A DNA stretch of 64,000 nt from Aphanomyces cochlioides (GCA_019828595.1 JAHQRK010000010.1:2542001-2606000), one strand, 5' to 3'. Shown: positions 41,394 through 53,117, counted from the stretch's first letter. Notes: generated by a model not told the origin, from the sequence alone. Numbers and translations are program-made.

Positions 41394-44342
41394 TCAAGCC
41401 TTGTCGGCTGGACGGGATGGGCAGCGCGACGCAGAGTGGCCGACTTGCTTGCAGATTGGACAGGTTCGGACATGCTCGCCAACATAGTGACCGACTTGGT
41501 GGCACAAGTTGCAACGGAGGAACTTTCGAGGGCAGTCTTCGGCACCATGGCCGAGTCGATCGCATCGACCGCAGACCTTCACACCGCTGGTCGTCATGTC
41601 GTCAGGCTTAGAGGTGATCATGACTGGGGCTAAGTCAGTGCGAGGTCGCGATCGAGAGGGTCCAGATTGCTGAGTCGTGGCAGGGACAGCGACAGGATTG
41701 GCACTAGGTGGAGCCGGTTGCTGTGGGAATCCGGGTGCGTATGGCGAATGATATGCATAGGGGACATTCATTTGAGCCTGGACTGGGGCAGCGCAGGACG
41801 GAGTCGCTGGCTTCGCGAGGGCTTCAGTAAGTTGTTGAATCTGGGCGACGAAAGCTTGTTGACTCGTCTGGGTCGTATGGATTGCTTCAAGAATCTTGGC
41901 GAGAGTCGGATCATCCTGGAAGCCGACTTTCGAGTTCCTACGGTTTGGTCGAGGAGATTGTTCGGGGGTTGAAGGGGCGGATCGATCGCTGAGATTCGAT
42001 TTAGACGAGGTCAACATAGTTGAAGCGGATCCCGATCGAGATCGCATTCGGTCACGGTAGACAGGCGGATCGTCGAGTCGGATCTGGCGAGTCCGAAGGA
42101 GCTTCATGCAGTCAGCAATAGAACAAAGCTCCTTGTCGGTGTTTTCCAGACAGGACTCAGCTCTCGCGTGTCGGACCCCGCGTTTGAAGATAACGACTCC
42201 CTGGTGGTCGGGTACGTCGATATCATCAAGGATCGATTGGAGTCGGATCGCATAGGCCTTGACAGATTCACCCTCAAGTCGTTCTGAGTCTTCAAACAGG
42301 TGGTCTACAAGCTCACGAGGGGTGCGATTGCAGAAGCGGTCCATGAAATTGTCATAGATCTCACTCCATACGTCACCGTTTTTGGTCTTGGACAAAGCGA
42401 TCCACCACTGATTCAAGGCAGGGTGGACTTTGTCGGACGAGAGTTTGAGTCCGAGCAGCATCTTGCGATCAGAATGGCCCAGATGACAACGGTCAGCTTG
42501 ATCGATCAGCTGCTTCATGAAGAATTCGCAATGAGCTTGATCGTCGGAAGTCGGAGTCGTGGTATACTTGACAGCACGTCCGAATGCTTGATTGGAGGTT
42601 GAGTCGGCGATTGATTCCTTGACGTCGGACATTTCGGTTGCCATTGCGTTGATGGACGATTGAAGTTCTAGGAGCAGCCGATGGGTAGAATCAGGTGTCG
42701 ACTTTGGTGAGTCAAACCCGTTGGCAGACACTGGGGTATCAGACTCAGATTTCGAAACAGCGTGGATTTCGCGAGTGCGTCGCTGCCAGGCGACTTCGAG
42801 AGTTTGGACGCGGTGGAGTAGAGTCGAGTTGTCCTGAGTCACAGCGTCGACTTGTGCGTTGAGTCGGCGATTGGATTCGATGAGTTCGACTTGGTTGAGT
42901 TCGCTGCGGTCAAGTTTTTGTTGAGTCGCCGCTTGAGTTTCTTCGTGGGAGCGACTCAAAACCTGTAGTTCGTGTAAGATGCGATGAAAGTCGGAGGCGC
43001 GGTCGTTAGCCAGAGTCTCAAGGTTCTGGCTAATGCGCTGTTGTTCAGCCGAGTGCTGTTGCAGGGACTGATACAAATTCGAAATGGCCGTTTGTTGACC
43101 AGCCAAGACAGTTTCCAAACGGACAAAGTCGGTTTCGTGCGTCGGAGATCGATTAGAATGTTGAAGATCGGTTAGTGCAGACTTGAGTTCTCCATAAGTA
43201 GAGTTCATTTCGAGCTGGACTTGGTTGGTGCGATCGGAGAGTCCATGCAAGGAGATCGATAGAGAATTCAAGGAAGTCACCGCCATTTCGTGTTGCGACT
43301 GCGACGTCTGTAGTGCAAGATTCAAACGATCGTTGAGGGAGTTGAACATAACGGACGAGGAGTCGACTTGCGTTTGTAACGACTACAGTTGGACGGAGAA
43401 ATTGGAAACCAACGTAAGGGCAGTTTCGGGAGACTCATTTTCCATTTCAACGTCCGAAGGCACGAGTTCATGGTTCGCTGGTGGATCGTTCATTTGGCTC
43501 GGCGCAGACGAAGGTAAGAGCCGTCGAGCGTTCGTGGACTGATCATGAGTTAGGAGGACGCGATCGTAAGAGTTCACTTGGTCAGTGGATCGGACCGTTG
43601 GTCGAATCCCAAGAGAAGGTTGGGTAGTGACAATTTCAACGGTGTCAGGTAGGACTTGAGCGTTAGTCAGCAATGGAGTCGAGTGACCTTGTTCCAGACG
43701 CAGATTTGAGGTAGGTCGCACGTGTTGAGTATGAGTCACGACACTTCTTTCTGTGACTAGAGTGCGAGGAATATGGAGTTCGATTGGATTCGGTCCAGCA
43801 ATTGCTCGGCGTGGATTGGCAGTCATGGAGCGAGTAACGACAGCGCGCTCGACGATCGCCGATTGAGTCGCGACAGAAGTGGAGTTGCTTGCTTCATATC
43901 GGGCGATTTCATGAGTGGACTCAGCATGGATCGCTCCCCCATCAGTCAAGGCAAGAGGGAGAACGCTTGAGTCAGACAAATACAAGTTTTCATCCCCCTC
44001 GGGCAAGGGTACAGAGCAAGCGATCGCGAGTGCAGTCTCTTCGGACAAGGTCAGGTCTTCATTGCAACTGCGAGGATCCATTGAGTCATCGCTGATGTCA
44101 GACTCAGAGGCTGTTAACGCCAGGTAAGGTTCAGGTCGGACTCGCTTCTCATCATCACGTTGCTCGGGTGAGTTGGCGTGATGTTGAATCCGATATTGTA
44201 AGTCGCGCTTCCTTGAGGTTGGAGAGGAAGGACGCGGAATCAGAGCCGAATCAGACTCAGACATGAGCTGAGGAGGTGACGCGGGACTTGGATGTTGAGA
44301 CGACTCGTGGATGGGCGAGTCGGTAGGTCTTCGAGGATCCAT
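41394..44342 (-). CDS. Gag of the gypsy element, one in-frame stop
   Basis: Two consecutive segments in the same frame, 44342-43383 (319 aa) and 43349-41394 (651 aa), are separated by a single TAG at 43383-43385. The first is low-complexity, Ser/Pro/Thr-rich. The second has a long coiled-coil (about 300 residues rich in Leu, Gln, Ser), a gag capsid-like helical region and a C-terminal set of zinc knuckles: C-G-R-C-D-R-L-G-H-G-A-E-D-C, C-N-L-C-H-Q-V-G-H and C-P-I-C-K-Q-V-G-H. A stop at 41394 separates gag from the protease frame. The stop at 43383 may be a mutation or a readthrough signal. Confidence 0.8.
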
Positions 44343-44395
44343 AGAGATAGAGTCTTGAATAAAATTGGAGAATACCCTGCTTCTCCACCACTTTT

Positions 44396-44741
44396 GTGAT
44401 GGTCGCGGGGATAGCGATGACGCACAAAAAGAATCGAAGGTCCAGACGTTTGGACTTCACAGGAACCGAATATCCTCGACTTTAGCCAAGGACTCTGCAC
44501 CAGGATCGGAAGGGGAAGGAGACTAACAACTGTAGTGTAGATTAACCGAGTTAGGAGTAGTCGAGCAGAATGAGAAGTGAGATACATAGCTATCTAAGAA
44601 TCTAAACATCTAATATGGAAGGATCGTGAGTTCGAGGACGCTTAGGTCGAATCGAACTAGAATCTTAGTGGTTTGAAAGGGATCACCTGCGTGGGATGAT
44701 CCATGAGTTTGACAAGCAATGATCGAGGCTCAACCGTCATA
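44396..44741 (-). repeat. 5' LTR of the 8.9-kb gypsy element
   Basis: 346 bp, same ends as the other LTR (GTGATGG...CCGTCATA) with a C/T difference at the fifth base and at least two others. Followed by ACGTT, the second copy of the target duplication. As 5' LTR it should carry the element's promoter. Confidence 0.88.
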
Positions 44742-45479
44742 ACGTTTGCTCAAGCTTCGTCGTCTTGTCTCGACGGATCCAGCCCAATAGGTCAAACGAG
44801 CAAATGCAACTAAGTCTTCGACACGCCAGGCAGGTAAAACAATCAACTTCAACTCGTCCGACTGTTTGGCGTCATATTGACAGGATGTCGCCAGAACATG
44901 CAACTGAAGCAACATCCGATCAGGTACCATGGCAATTTCATTTTGCGTGTAGCCGTCGACAAGGAGCATTGCATGTCGACATGTCTTGCGTATCAAATAC
45001 GACAATTCGACATCGGATACGTTTGGAAGCTGCCATCCTTTGTTGCTTCTTCCATCCAAATAAATTGCAGCGGTCATCAGTCCGAAATTGATCGTCTTTC
45101 GGACAATGAGCACTTGTTTTCGCATCACAAATGTGAGGTAAAAACCCCGTCAGCATAAGGAAACAAGATTTCCCAACTCCCGGAGAACCAACAAGCACAA
45201 CTTTTCGTCGAGTCTCTCCCAGGATCACATTTTTAATACTTTCCCAAACCTTGAATTCTTCTGTGCGAACGTAATACCGCAATGGAAATCCACACAATCT
45301 TTAAAAAATGCATTCAGTTGAGGCGTCGATACAAGTCGATCTTGCTTCTTCTCCACATCAAGCATGCGGTCAAGGGCAAACTCTGCTGGATCGTAAATAA
45401 CGTCTTGTAATTGAGGAATCCATGATTCGCCGAGTCTCTATCCGTTAGCGACAAGTAGTGGGTCAAAAGACTAGCGGGT

Positions 45480-46030
45480 GATATCTTCGCCTCCACATGG
45501 AATCTATAGTCATAGATGACATTACTACAAAGAAGAAAGAAAACGTAGTTCACTTAGGCTCATGACATTGCACAACGAAGCTACATGATTGAATACTTCA
45601 CAGTTCAAAATGTCAAATTTTAAGGAAACCTGGATGCGACATATTGTGAGTCATACAACCACAGTGCTGCGATCTGAAGCGCGATTTGCATCAACCAAGG
45701 ATACCACGTAATTGGCAGTCATATTTTGAGCTGATTGTGTTGTGGAACGCGACTTCAAAGCTTGTTAAGAGTGTCTTTCGAGTATTCTAATTATCCATTT
45801 CTCCTCCAAAAAAAATATCATTCCAAAGTTTTATCTTGAGTTTTGTATGTGAATGCTGCCTTGCTCAACTTTGGCGCATGAGGGAATAAGAATGAACTAA
45901 AAATACCTCAGACTTCGTGAGAATTGAAGGATTATATTTTACAAGTTTCAAGCCAATCAGACGACTTGAAGTATCTCATTTTTAACCACTCACATCTTTT
46001 CCAATCAAAGTTTTTGTATACAGTTTGACC
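45480..46030. other. Unidentified insertion in the left-arm Crinkler
   Basis: By comparison with the right-arm gene, about 550 bp separate the header (to V-P-G-L-R-T-R) from the D-P-A-E-F linker where the sister copy has fewer than 150. The extra sequence is AT-rich with no coding frame. Ends and any target duplication could not be fixed by eye. Confidence 0.4.
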
Positions 46031-46390
46031 CACAATGTGTCGATGTGTCGCTAACTGATATTTCTTCACAGGCATTTTGATCTCATCGAGTTCGCAAGCC
46101 AGGAACCACCACAAAGAGTGCCGTTGTAGGAGTTCTTCTATAGCCAGCAATCGGTGCGTCTTCATGAAGGGAACCACTCAGCTTGTTGTTGTCATCAATG
46201 TTGGAGTAGATGGCCATGAAAAACTCAGTGATGTGTTTGAGTAAGCCGACGAACGCTTCTTTCACAGGCCACTTTGAATTCTTTGATGGTGCAAGTCATG
46301 GAAACTTGAACTGGATGAGGATCAGCGCGGACGTCATGCTCGTCTTCATCCACCAGAGTAAACCAAACACGCCGCATCTCAATCGACATG

Positions 46391-46668
46391 AGTTCAACGC
46401 CTTAAATTTGCGAACTGACAGTTTCTCGGGGTCAAATACAGAAGTAAGATAGTTATACTTGACAGACGACTTCCACGTCGATATAGTAAATGGGAAGAAG
46501 GCAGTACGTGTCGACTGACAGCACGAATTTCCGAATTGATTTGGTCGTTGAATGCAGGAACGATGGGATGATGGGACGCGAAGACACCAGAAATGCCTGA
46601 AATTCTTTTACAGGTCAAATTCAAACTTCATTTTATTCATCAGTTGGCAAATTTGAACGTTCAAGTCA
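46391..46668. promoter_or_regulatory. Palindrome centre between divergent Crinkler headers
   Basis: 278 bp separate the ATG codons of the two divergent Crinkler genes (46390 minus, 46669 plus). It is the centre of the inverted duplication and would act as a bidirectional promoter if the genes were active. I see no extended self-complementarity in the spacer itself. Confidence 0.45.
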
Positions 46669-47389
46669 TGTCGGATGAGACGCGGGGTGTGTGGTTTACT
46701 CTGGTGGACAGAGACGAGCCGCACGTTCGAACTGATCCAAGTTCAGTTCAAGTCTCCCTGGTTTGTACCATCAAAGATTCAGAGTGGCTGTGAAACAACA
46801 GTGTGTCGGCTTCCTCTACATCAGGGAGCTTTTCATGGACATCTGCTCCAAGATAGATGACGACGACACATTGAGTGGTCTTCTTCTTGACGACTCATTA
46901 ATTGGCGATCATGGAACAACTGCAAGAACTGCACTCTATGTGGCGATTCCTGGCTTGCGAAGTCGACAAGATATCACTGAAATGCCAGCAAAGCGACCAA
47001 AACTCGATCACCACTGGATGGTTCCATTAGAAGACGCAGATTTCGTTCGAGCAGAGTTTGACCTTGACGAGTTATCAACCGTGCAGACGAAGCAAGATCC
47101 AATCATTCAACCCCCTCGACTGTCCGTGTTTTTGAACGATTGTGGTGGATTTCCATCGTCGTACTTCGTTCGCACAGAAGAAACCATGTTTTTGAGAAGC
47201 ATCTCGGACGTGATCCTGGCCAAGTCCCCCCAAAAAGCTGTGCTTGTTGGCTCCCCCGGAGTTGGAAAATCTTGCTTTCTCATGTTGATGGGATTTTATT
47301 TCGCATTTTGCAAGCATGAACAAGTGCTGATTGTGCGCAAGACCATCTCTTTTGGATTCATGAACGCTGTGATTTATTCGGATGGAAAG

Positions 47390-47603
47390 TGTAGCGATCC
47401 TGAGCCACCGGTTTGGCTCAGGACTTCGGCTGAATGCTGTAACGCAGTTTACGACTTAGGAAACTAGCGTAAACGCCCCTCAACACCAACCAAAGCGATG
47501 TGACAATAGGATGTGGCTTAAAGTTACAAGGATGTGCTAGATTAGAGTTAAGTTGAGATCTAATTCATTCTACAATTTGCCTTCCTCTGCCTAGTTTGCT
47601 ACA
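47390..47603 (+). repeat. 5' LTR of the chromovirus
   Basis: 214 bp, TGTAGCGATCC...GTTTGCTACA, with terminal inverted TGTAGC/GCTACA. No difference from the 3' LTR was found on base-by-base reading. Confidence 0.95.
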
Positions 47604-47866
47604 TTTGGAAGCACTTCTTGGTTGCCTTTACCTTGTCCCCTCTGTCCCTGGGTGTCCCTCTCTGTCCCTGTCCCTCAACCTTGTTTGCCAAGGTATTTCA
47701 ACTGTCTTCTCGAAGCGGTTGTGTGGTCATTTAGCTCGACATCACAGTATTTCTCCACGAGTGGGTCCGCGTTGTTAGTCTCTTCTGAGCAGAATCGCCA
47801 CTCGACTGAAGGAGTAAAGTACTAGTCTTGTGAATAATCCATACACAGTCTAAGAGTGATCTATAG

Positions 47867-48253
47867 ATGCCTAGAATCAACAATCGCGTTTCAAGCGTAC
47901 ACCAATTAGCGGCTGCCGAATCTATCGCGGATTTGTTCTCGACTCCCAGCGAAGCGATCAAGTTGCGTGCTGACATCTACCGACTCTGCTCGTTCCAAAG
48001 CGTGGTCATCAAGAAACTGCGTGCCCTAATCCCTGAAGCAAAAAACTCCGACGCGCGCAACGTACTTCAAGCTCTTACGGATAACCTTATCCGGCGCAAC
48101 ACTCAAGTCGAAAATCTGATCAGTGGGACGCTCGACCGCGACATCATCAATTACCGAGCAGCCCGCCTCAAGAAGAAAGCAGCCAATCAAAATCAAGAAA
48201 AAGCGAAATCCAAGTCGAAGACGAAGAAAAGTCAAAAAATAGAAAAAGAATAG
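47867..48253 (+). CDS. Extra small ORF upstream of gag in the chromovirus
   Basis: 128 aa, M-P-R-I-N-N-R-V-S-S-V-H-Q-L-A-A; helical, with a strongly basic Lys-rich end (K-S-K-S-K-T-K-K-S-Q-K). It lies between the 5' leader and gag and is in a different reading phase from the 48365 frame. No known retroelement protein is recognised. A nucleic-acid-binding role is suggested only by charge. Confidence 0.6.
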   Translation: MPRINNRVSSVHQLAAAESIADLFSTPSEAIKLRADIYRLCSFQSVVIKKLRALIPEAKNSDARNVLQALTDNLIRRNTQVENLISGTLDRDIINYRAARLKKKAANQNQEKAKSKSKTKKSQKIEKE

Positions 48254-48364
48254 CTTAGTCGTTTTAAGAAAACAAAAAAGACAGCAAAAAAAGAAAATAG
48301 AACAAAGTTAGAAAAAGAATTCAAAACAAAACACTTTCAAAAAAAATAATATCAGAAAAAAAAG

Positions 48365-49993
48365 ATGGTAGAATTAGAGCAATTATTTGCAACAACGTTA
48401 GAAACAATTCATAGATTAGAGAAAAATTTGGAAGAAGTCTCCAAGACACAATCCCTTCAAGTTGAAGTCCAAAAAGAAAGCAACAAGCGACATGAAGAAA
48501 GTCGACGTGGTCAAGAATACAAAGTTGAAGGCCTTACAATGCCGAAGTATCACGGAAGAATGGACGAAAGTATAAGTCTATACATACATCAAGTAAACAC
48601 ATATTTCAAGGCGAAAAACATCGACCCTAAACTGAATCAAGAGACGCATACAAGATGCATTGCCATGGTCGTAGCCAACTTTCGGGGCTTAGCAGCAGCC
48701 TGGTATCAAGACCGCCTACGCACAAGTGGCGAACCACCAAAAACACTCCTCGAACTCGAAGAAGAACTCCGTTATGAATTCGAGCCCGATGACTTACAAG
48801 ACCACATCCGCGACCAACTCTACGAGTTGAAGCAAGCTAACTGCGCCAATTTAATGGACTATGTCGGCAAGTTCCGCCGTATTTGCACTCAAGTCCAAGA
48901 CATGACCGAGCGCGACAAGATATCCTTTTTCCAACGCGGCCAACGAACAAGAACAAGAGAAGAAGTTCAATATAGAAGATGTGAATCAGTAACCGAAGCC
49001 ATTCAAGTAGCTCTAGACTTTGAGCGAGCGCATAGTTTCACTCTCGGAAACAATGGAAGAGACTCCCGCCACCAGCAACGCCGTGACCAATACCACAGAC
49101 CACGATTCCAACGCAATCACCAGGGCAATGACCAGCGACAACGACCAAACAATCAAGACTCAAGACATTTTTCTTCCTTCCGTCAACTGCAGCCAGAGCG
49201 TGACGAATATGACATGGAAGTCGATAACGCGCAAATGAATCGAAACTCTCAGCGTGGTCCTCGAACCTGCTACAAGTGCGACCGAGTAGGCCATCTAGCC
49301 AATGGCTGCCGAAGCTCTCAACGGTTTCACCTGAACAACCAAAACAACAATTTCCGCCGTTCAAACCACAACAACAGAGCAGTGACTTTCTCTGGAACAC
49401 AATCATCTCGTCCAACTAACCGACAACACAATGTTCAAGTTCAAGAAGCCGAAGACAGCGATGAAGAAGAAGAAATTGAAGTGATCAACACGCACGTTGC
49501 TCAAAGCAAGTACAAGGAAGTCCCAACGGAAAATCAACTGATGATTTCAGAAGGTCAACTGGATGGAAAGCTAGTAAAGATTTTAATTGACAGCAGTGCT
49601 ACAAACCTTGTGTGCCGTCCTGGCCTCTGTGACCAAGTCATTCGGGAAAAAGAAGCCATCATTGAAGGATTTGACGGACAAAACTCTGGCGTAAAACGAG
49701 TAAATGAAGCTGAAGGTTCTCTCGTTCTCGAAGGAATGTCTTTTCCCAACTTACCGTTTACGGAATGGGATCTGGGTTCGAAGAACTTTGACGTGATTTT
49801 GGGACAACCATGGTTCCATCGCTTTAATCCCATTGTGGATTGGAGAAATCACAAGATTTTATCGATCAATGGAAGTGTAGTCAAGGAAGAAAGTGACAAC
49901 TCAAGCGACGGATGGATTCTCAAGATTACGACAGTCAAGGAAGTTCAAGAAAACCTTCACCCTGCCATCAAAACACTCCTAACAAAGTATTAA
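48365..49993 (+). CDS. Gag-protease of the chromovirus
   Basis: 542 aa. N-terminal coiled region, retrotransposon gag core (Y-H-G-R-M-D-E-S-I-S-L-Y...A-A-A-W-Y-Q-D-R-L), one zinc knuckle C-Y-K-C-D-R-V-G-H-L-A-N-G-C at about residue 302, and a retropepsin-like domain with I-L-I-D-S-S-A-T-N-L-V. The active site normally reads D-S/T-G-A; the third residue here is Ser, which probably abolishes activity. The frame ends in TAA at 49991-49993, directly before D-V-F-P-K-E-L-P, which is normally continuous. Confidence 0.88.
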   Translation: MVELEQLFATTLETIHRLEKNLEEVSKTQSLQVEVQKESNKRHEESRRGQEYKVEGLTMPKYHGRMDESISLYIHQVNTYFKAKNIDPKLNQETHTRCIAMVVANFRGLAAAWYQDRLRTSGEPPKTLLELEEELRYEFEPDDLQDHIRDQLYELKQANCANLMDYVGKFRRICTQVQDMTERDKISFFQRGQRTRTREEVQYRRCESVTEAIQVALDFERAHSFTLGNNGRDSRHQQRRDQYHRPRFQRNHQGNDQRQRPNNQDSRHFSSFRQLQPERDEYDMEVDNAQMNRNSQRGPRTCYKCDRVGHLANGCRSSQRFHLNNQNNNFRRSNHNNRAVTFSGTQSSRPTNRQHNVQVQEAEDSDEEEEIEVINTHVAQSKYKEVPTENQLMISEGQLDGKLVKILIDSSATNLVCRPGLCDQVIREKEAIIEGFDGQNSGVKRVNEAEGSLVLEGMSFPNLPFTEWDLGSKNFDVILGQPWFHRFNPIVDWRNHKILSINGSVVKEESDNSSDGWILKITTVKEVQENLHPAIKTLLTKY

Positions 49994-51992
49994 GATGTGT
50001 TTCCTAAAGAACTTCCCGACGCACTGCCTCCAAAACGAGGAATTGAATTCGATTTGACCATGCGTCCTGATGCCAAGCCACAATATCGACCACCTTTTCG
50101 TCTATCTCAAGTCGAGCAAGCATCTCTGGACAAGTTCATCAGCGAACTTGAAAGAAAAGGATGGATTCAATTGTCCAACAGCGACTGGGTTTCGAATATC
50201 TTTGGAGTCCCCAAGAAAGATGAAAACGGCCAAATGAAGTCAAGAAGCGAATGGCTGAGAACAGCGACTCCCGACACTCCAATACGTTGGGTTCTTGACT
50301 ATCGATATGTCAACTCGCAAACGGTGATCCCAAAGATCCCTTTGCCAAACATCGAAGACTTATTTGATCGCATGCATGGAAGCAAAGTCTTTACGAAGAT
50401 CGACTTAGCGTCTGGATATCACCAAATGCTTGTTGAACCAAATGCAAGAAAATACACAGCCTTTCGTACTCATCGAGAAGTCTATGAATGGGTTGTTGCT
50501 CCCATGGAAATGGCCGGAATGCCAGGAATTTGGTCCCGACTTATGCGTCGCCTCTTCGATAAATTCCCCTTTGCCGTTGTATACATGGATGATATCTGTG
50601 TTTTCTCTGTCAATCGACGACCACATCCATCACCTTCAAGCAATTTGCGATGTTTTACGAGCTGAAAAGTTGTACGCTCGTCCGTCTAAGTGTGCCTTTG
50701 TCCTCGACTCAGTCGATTTTCTCGGCCACACAATTTCCAAAGACGGCTTACACGTTGACAAGTCAAAAGTTCGTGCAGTCGAACAATGGGCTGAACCTAA
50801 GTGCACTAAAGACTTAGTGAGTTTCATCGGATTTGCGAGCTTTTACAGAAAGTTTATTCCGAAGTTTTCGGACATTGTCCGCCCTTTAAGTGAATTGATG
50901 AAGCCAAAAACGCCGTGGTCATGGACTGATGATCAGCGACAAGCCTTTTTAACGATCAAGATTGCACTTCAACAAGCTCCAGTTTTACAACTGCCCAACT
51001 ACGACAAGCCTTTCATCGTAACAACTGATGCCTCAGGATACTGTTGTGGGGCAGTTCTATCCCAGTTGGATAAGGACAGCAATGATCGACCGATCGCATT
51101 TTTGTCTAAGCGACTTGGCCCTCATGAAGTCAAGTGGCCTGCTCATGAAAAAGAACTCTACGCGATCAAGCTTGCACTCGGCAAGTGGCGTCACTACCTT
51201 CATGGTACTCGATTCGACATTTACACGGACAACTCCACGTGTAAATGGTTCGTGGAAACTCCTATTCTCACGCCTAAGTTGACTCGATGGCTCGACTTTT
51301 TCAGTGCGTTTGACTTTGTGTTGCATCATCGGCCTGGCAAACTTAATGTCGTTGCCGATGCGCTTTCGCGACCTCCACGAGATGCCTCAAACTTGGCGAC
51401 GATGATTTCTGTTCATAATTGCGGAATCCGTTGTGCAAACGCCGCTCTACGACTTGATGCCTTGCAAACTCCACCTGACGTATCCCGTTTCCCCTCACGT
51501 GAACTTACCAAGCTCGTTGGAACTCCATTTTTGGGGGAGGATCTGTCAAGTCAAAAATGTGCTTCCACTCCGCAACGACTTGTAATCAATCATTCAAGAC
51601 AAATTTCGTATTCAACAGTCGAAATGGATCAAGACACGAAAGAGCGATACATTAAAGCTTACAAGAAAAACATCTCTGTTGCTATACAAGACAAATATGT
51701 TCAAAAAGATGACTTGTACTTCCTTCGTTCGAAATATCAAGTATGGAGACTTTATGTTCCCAATGATGTTATCCTGCGCGCTGAAGTTATTTCTCAAGCT
51801 CATGACTCAAGCATTGCTGCGCATCCCGGAACAAGACGAACATTGCTAAGTATTTCTCAGTGGTATTACTGGGATACTCTCTTGGAAGATGTCAAACTTT
51901 ATGTTGCAACTTGTGAAACTTGCAGTCGATACAAGACAAATAGTCTTCGTGCCAATGGCAAAATGATTCCGATTCAAGCCCCTAACGAATAA
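49994..51992 (+). pseudogene. RT, RNase H and integrase zinc domain of the chromovirus, one frameshift
   Basis: RT motifs F-G-V-P-K-K-D, F-T-K-I-D-L-A-S-G-Y-H-Q-M and the catalytic Y-M-D-D are in the phase of gag. Just after Y-M-D-D (about 50610) the frame shifts by one base and continues I-D-D-H-I-H-H-L-Q, through F-L-G-H-T-I, RNase H (V-T-T-D-A-S; Y-T-D-N-S) and A-D-A-L-S-R-P, to the integrase zinc finger (H...H-P-G...C-E-T-C). It ends at a second in-frame TAA (51990-51992) before W-H-T-I-S-A-D-W. Confidence 0.88.
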
Positions 51993-53117
51993 TGGCATAC
52001 TATTTCAGCAGACTGGATCACTGGACTACCTCTATCCAAGTCGTGCGATGCTATCTTAGTTGTTGTTGACAAATTGTCAAAAAGAGCTAAGTACATTCCA
52101 ACTCAAACAAATGCCGATGCTCCGCAAACCGCTAAGTTGTTTTTCGATCATGTTGTTCGCCACCATGGCTTACCAAACGTGATCATCAGTGATCGAGACC
52201 CAAAATTTACTAGTAATTTCTGGAAGTCCCTCATGCAAATCATGAATATCAAGCAAGCCATGACAACTGCGGGTCGTGCTCAAGCTGATGGAGCAACTGA
52301 ACGCCAAAATCGAACACTAGAAGATGCTCTACGTTGCCAAGTGTCCTATCTTGGAGAAGATTGGGTTGACCATTTACCCACGATAGGGTATGCTCACCAA
52401 GGACTTGTTCAGTCGTCAACTGGCCTCACTCCATTTCAAATCGACACTGGAAGAACTTTGCGAAACCCTGTAATAGATAGTATAATGCCTCCAAATGACT
52501 TTGCCAAAAACTTCTCTGAAGAACGACAAGAGATATTGAAGATTACCCAAGAAAATTTGAAGAAGGCTCAAGCAAGACAAAAGGCATTCTATGACAAGAA
52601 GCGCTCAAACATAACTTTCAAAGTTGGAGATCAAGTTCTCCTTGCAACCCGCGATTTGCCCTTGAAGCATGCACAACAATTAGATCGCAATGGGCGTCCA
52701 AAGCTAGTTCTCCGATTCATCGGCCCCTTTGAAGTCATTGAAGAAATCAATGAAAACGCAATGCGCCTGATGTTGCCTCGATCAATGTCAAGACTCCATG
52801 ATGTTTTCAATGTCGACCGCCTGAAACACTATCAACCGAACGATCCCAAATTTGCAAGTCGACCGATTCCCAAGGCAACACCCGTCATACTCGATGTCTC
52901 AACTGGTGAAGAACTCTTCATCGTCGAACGCCTCTTGAAGCAGAGACAATTCAATCGCAAGCTCGAATATCTCATCAAGTGGCATGGCCAACCTGAAAGC
53001 GAAGCAACATGGGAACTCGCAAAGAACATCAAGCACGTCGTTCATTTCAAGCAGCTAGTTCAAGACCTCCAGCGCCGTCTTTCCCGACGACAGCCGGACG
53101 TCACGGGGAGGATGTAG
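51993..53117 (+). CDS. Integrase core and chromodomain of the chromovirus
   Basis: Open from the TAA to 53117. The catalytic core has A-D-W-I-T-G-L-P, I-I-S-D-R-D-P-K-F-T and G-A-T-E-R-Q-N, followed by the GPY/F-type region (L-R-F-I-G-P-F-E-V-I-E). The C-terminus is a chromodomain: L-E-Y-L-I-K-W-H-G-Q-P-E-S-E-A-T-W-E at about residues 300-317, with the aromatic cage partly kept. Chromodomains of this clade can direct integration to modified histones. Confidence 0.88.
   Translation, partial: WHTISADWITGLPLSKSCDAILVVVDKLSKRAKYIPTQTNADAPQTAKLFFDHVVRHHGLPNVIISDRDPKFTSNFWKSLMQIMNIKQAMTTAGRAQADGATERQNRTLEDALRCQVSYLGEDWVDHLPTIGYAHQGLVQSSTGLTPFQIDTGRTLRNPVIDSIMPPNDFAKNFSEERQEILKITQENLKKAQARQKAFYDKKRSNITFKVGDQVLLATRDLPLKHAQQLDRNGRPKLVLRFIGPFEVIEEINENAMRLMLPRSMSRLHDVFNVDRLKHYQPNDPKFASRPIPKATPVILDVSTGEELFIVERLLKQRQFNRKLEYLIKWHGQPESEATWELAKNIKHVVHFKQLVQDLQRRLSRRQPDVTGRM

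Larger units (their letters stand above)
35849..44741 (-). mobile_element. Complete Ty3/gypsy LTR retrotransposon, 8.9 kb
   Basis: Two 346-bp LTRs bracket gag, protease, RT, RNase H and integrase in that order, which defines Ty3/gypsy. The 5-bp target duplication ACGTT is at 35844-35848 and 44742-44746. The two LTRs differ at about three positions by eye, so insertion was fairly recent. A primer-binding site candidate (TGGTGGAGAAGCAGGG on the minus strand, about 44374-44389) lies just inside the 5' LTR. The coding region has in-frame stops and several frameshifts, so this copy is unlikely to be autonomous. Confidence 0.92.
35035..46390 (-). pseudogene. Left-arm Crinkler/RHS gene, interrupted by an 8.9-kb gypsy element
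   Basis: Read on the minus strand: header from ATG 46390 (M-S-I-E-M-R-R-V-W-F-T-L-V-D) with a one-base frame change near 46260; an insertion at about 45480-46030; the linker D-P-A-E-F at 45390; Walker A G-S-P-G-V-G-K-S-C near 45180; and Walker B-like A-M-L-L-V-D-G-Y-T near 44960. The LTR element then breaks the gene after S-L-S-K-R, and the C-terminus resumes at 35843 with Q-Y-Y-Y-S-G-G and runs to a stop at 35138. A further homologous tail continues to about 35035. Lesions besides the insertion: a one-base shift at the insertion site, frame changes near 45120 and 45300, and TCA to TAA near 35138. Confidence 0.8.

Noticed and set aside
46669..47467. A complete small Crinkler ending at 47467
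   Set aside because: The last 26 residues come from the LTR; the gene is interrupted, and the frame resumes after the element.
47638..47690. TGTCCCT-rich tract as a microsatellite or regulatory repeat
   Set aside because: Units are irregular and lie in the retroelement leader; no function or clear repeat structure could be supported.
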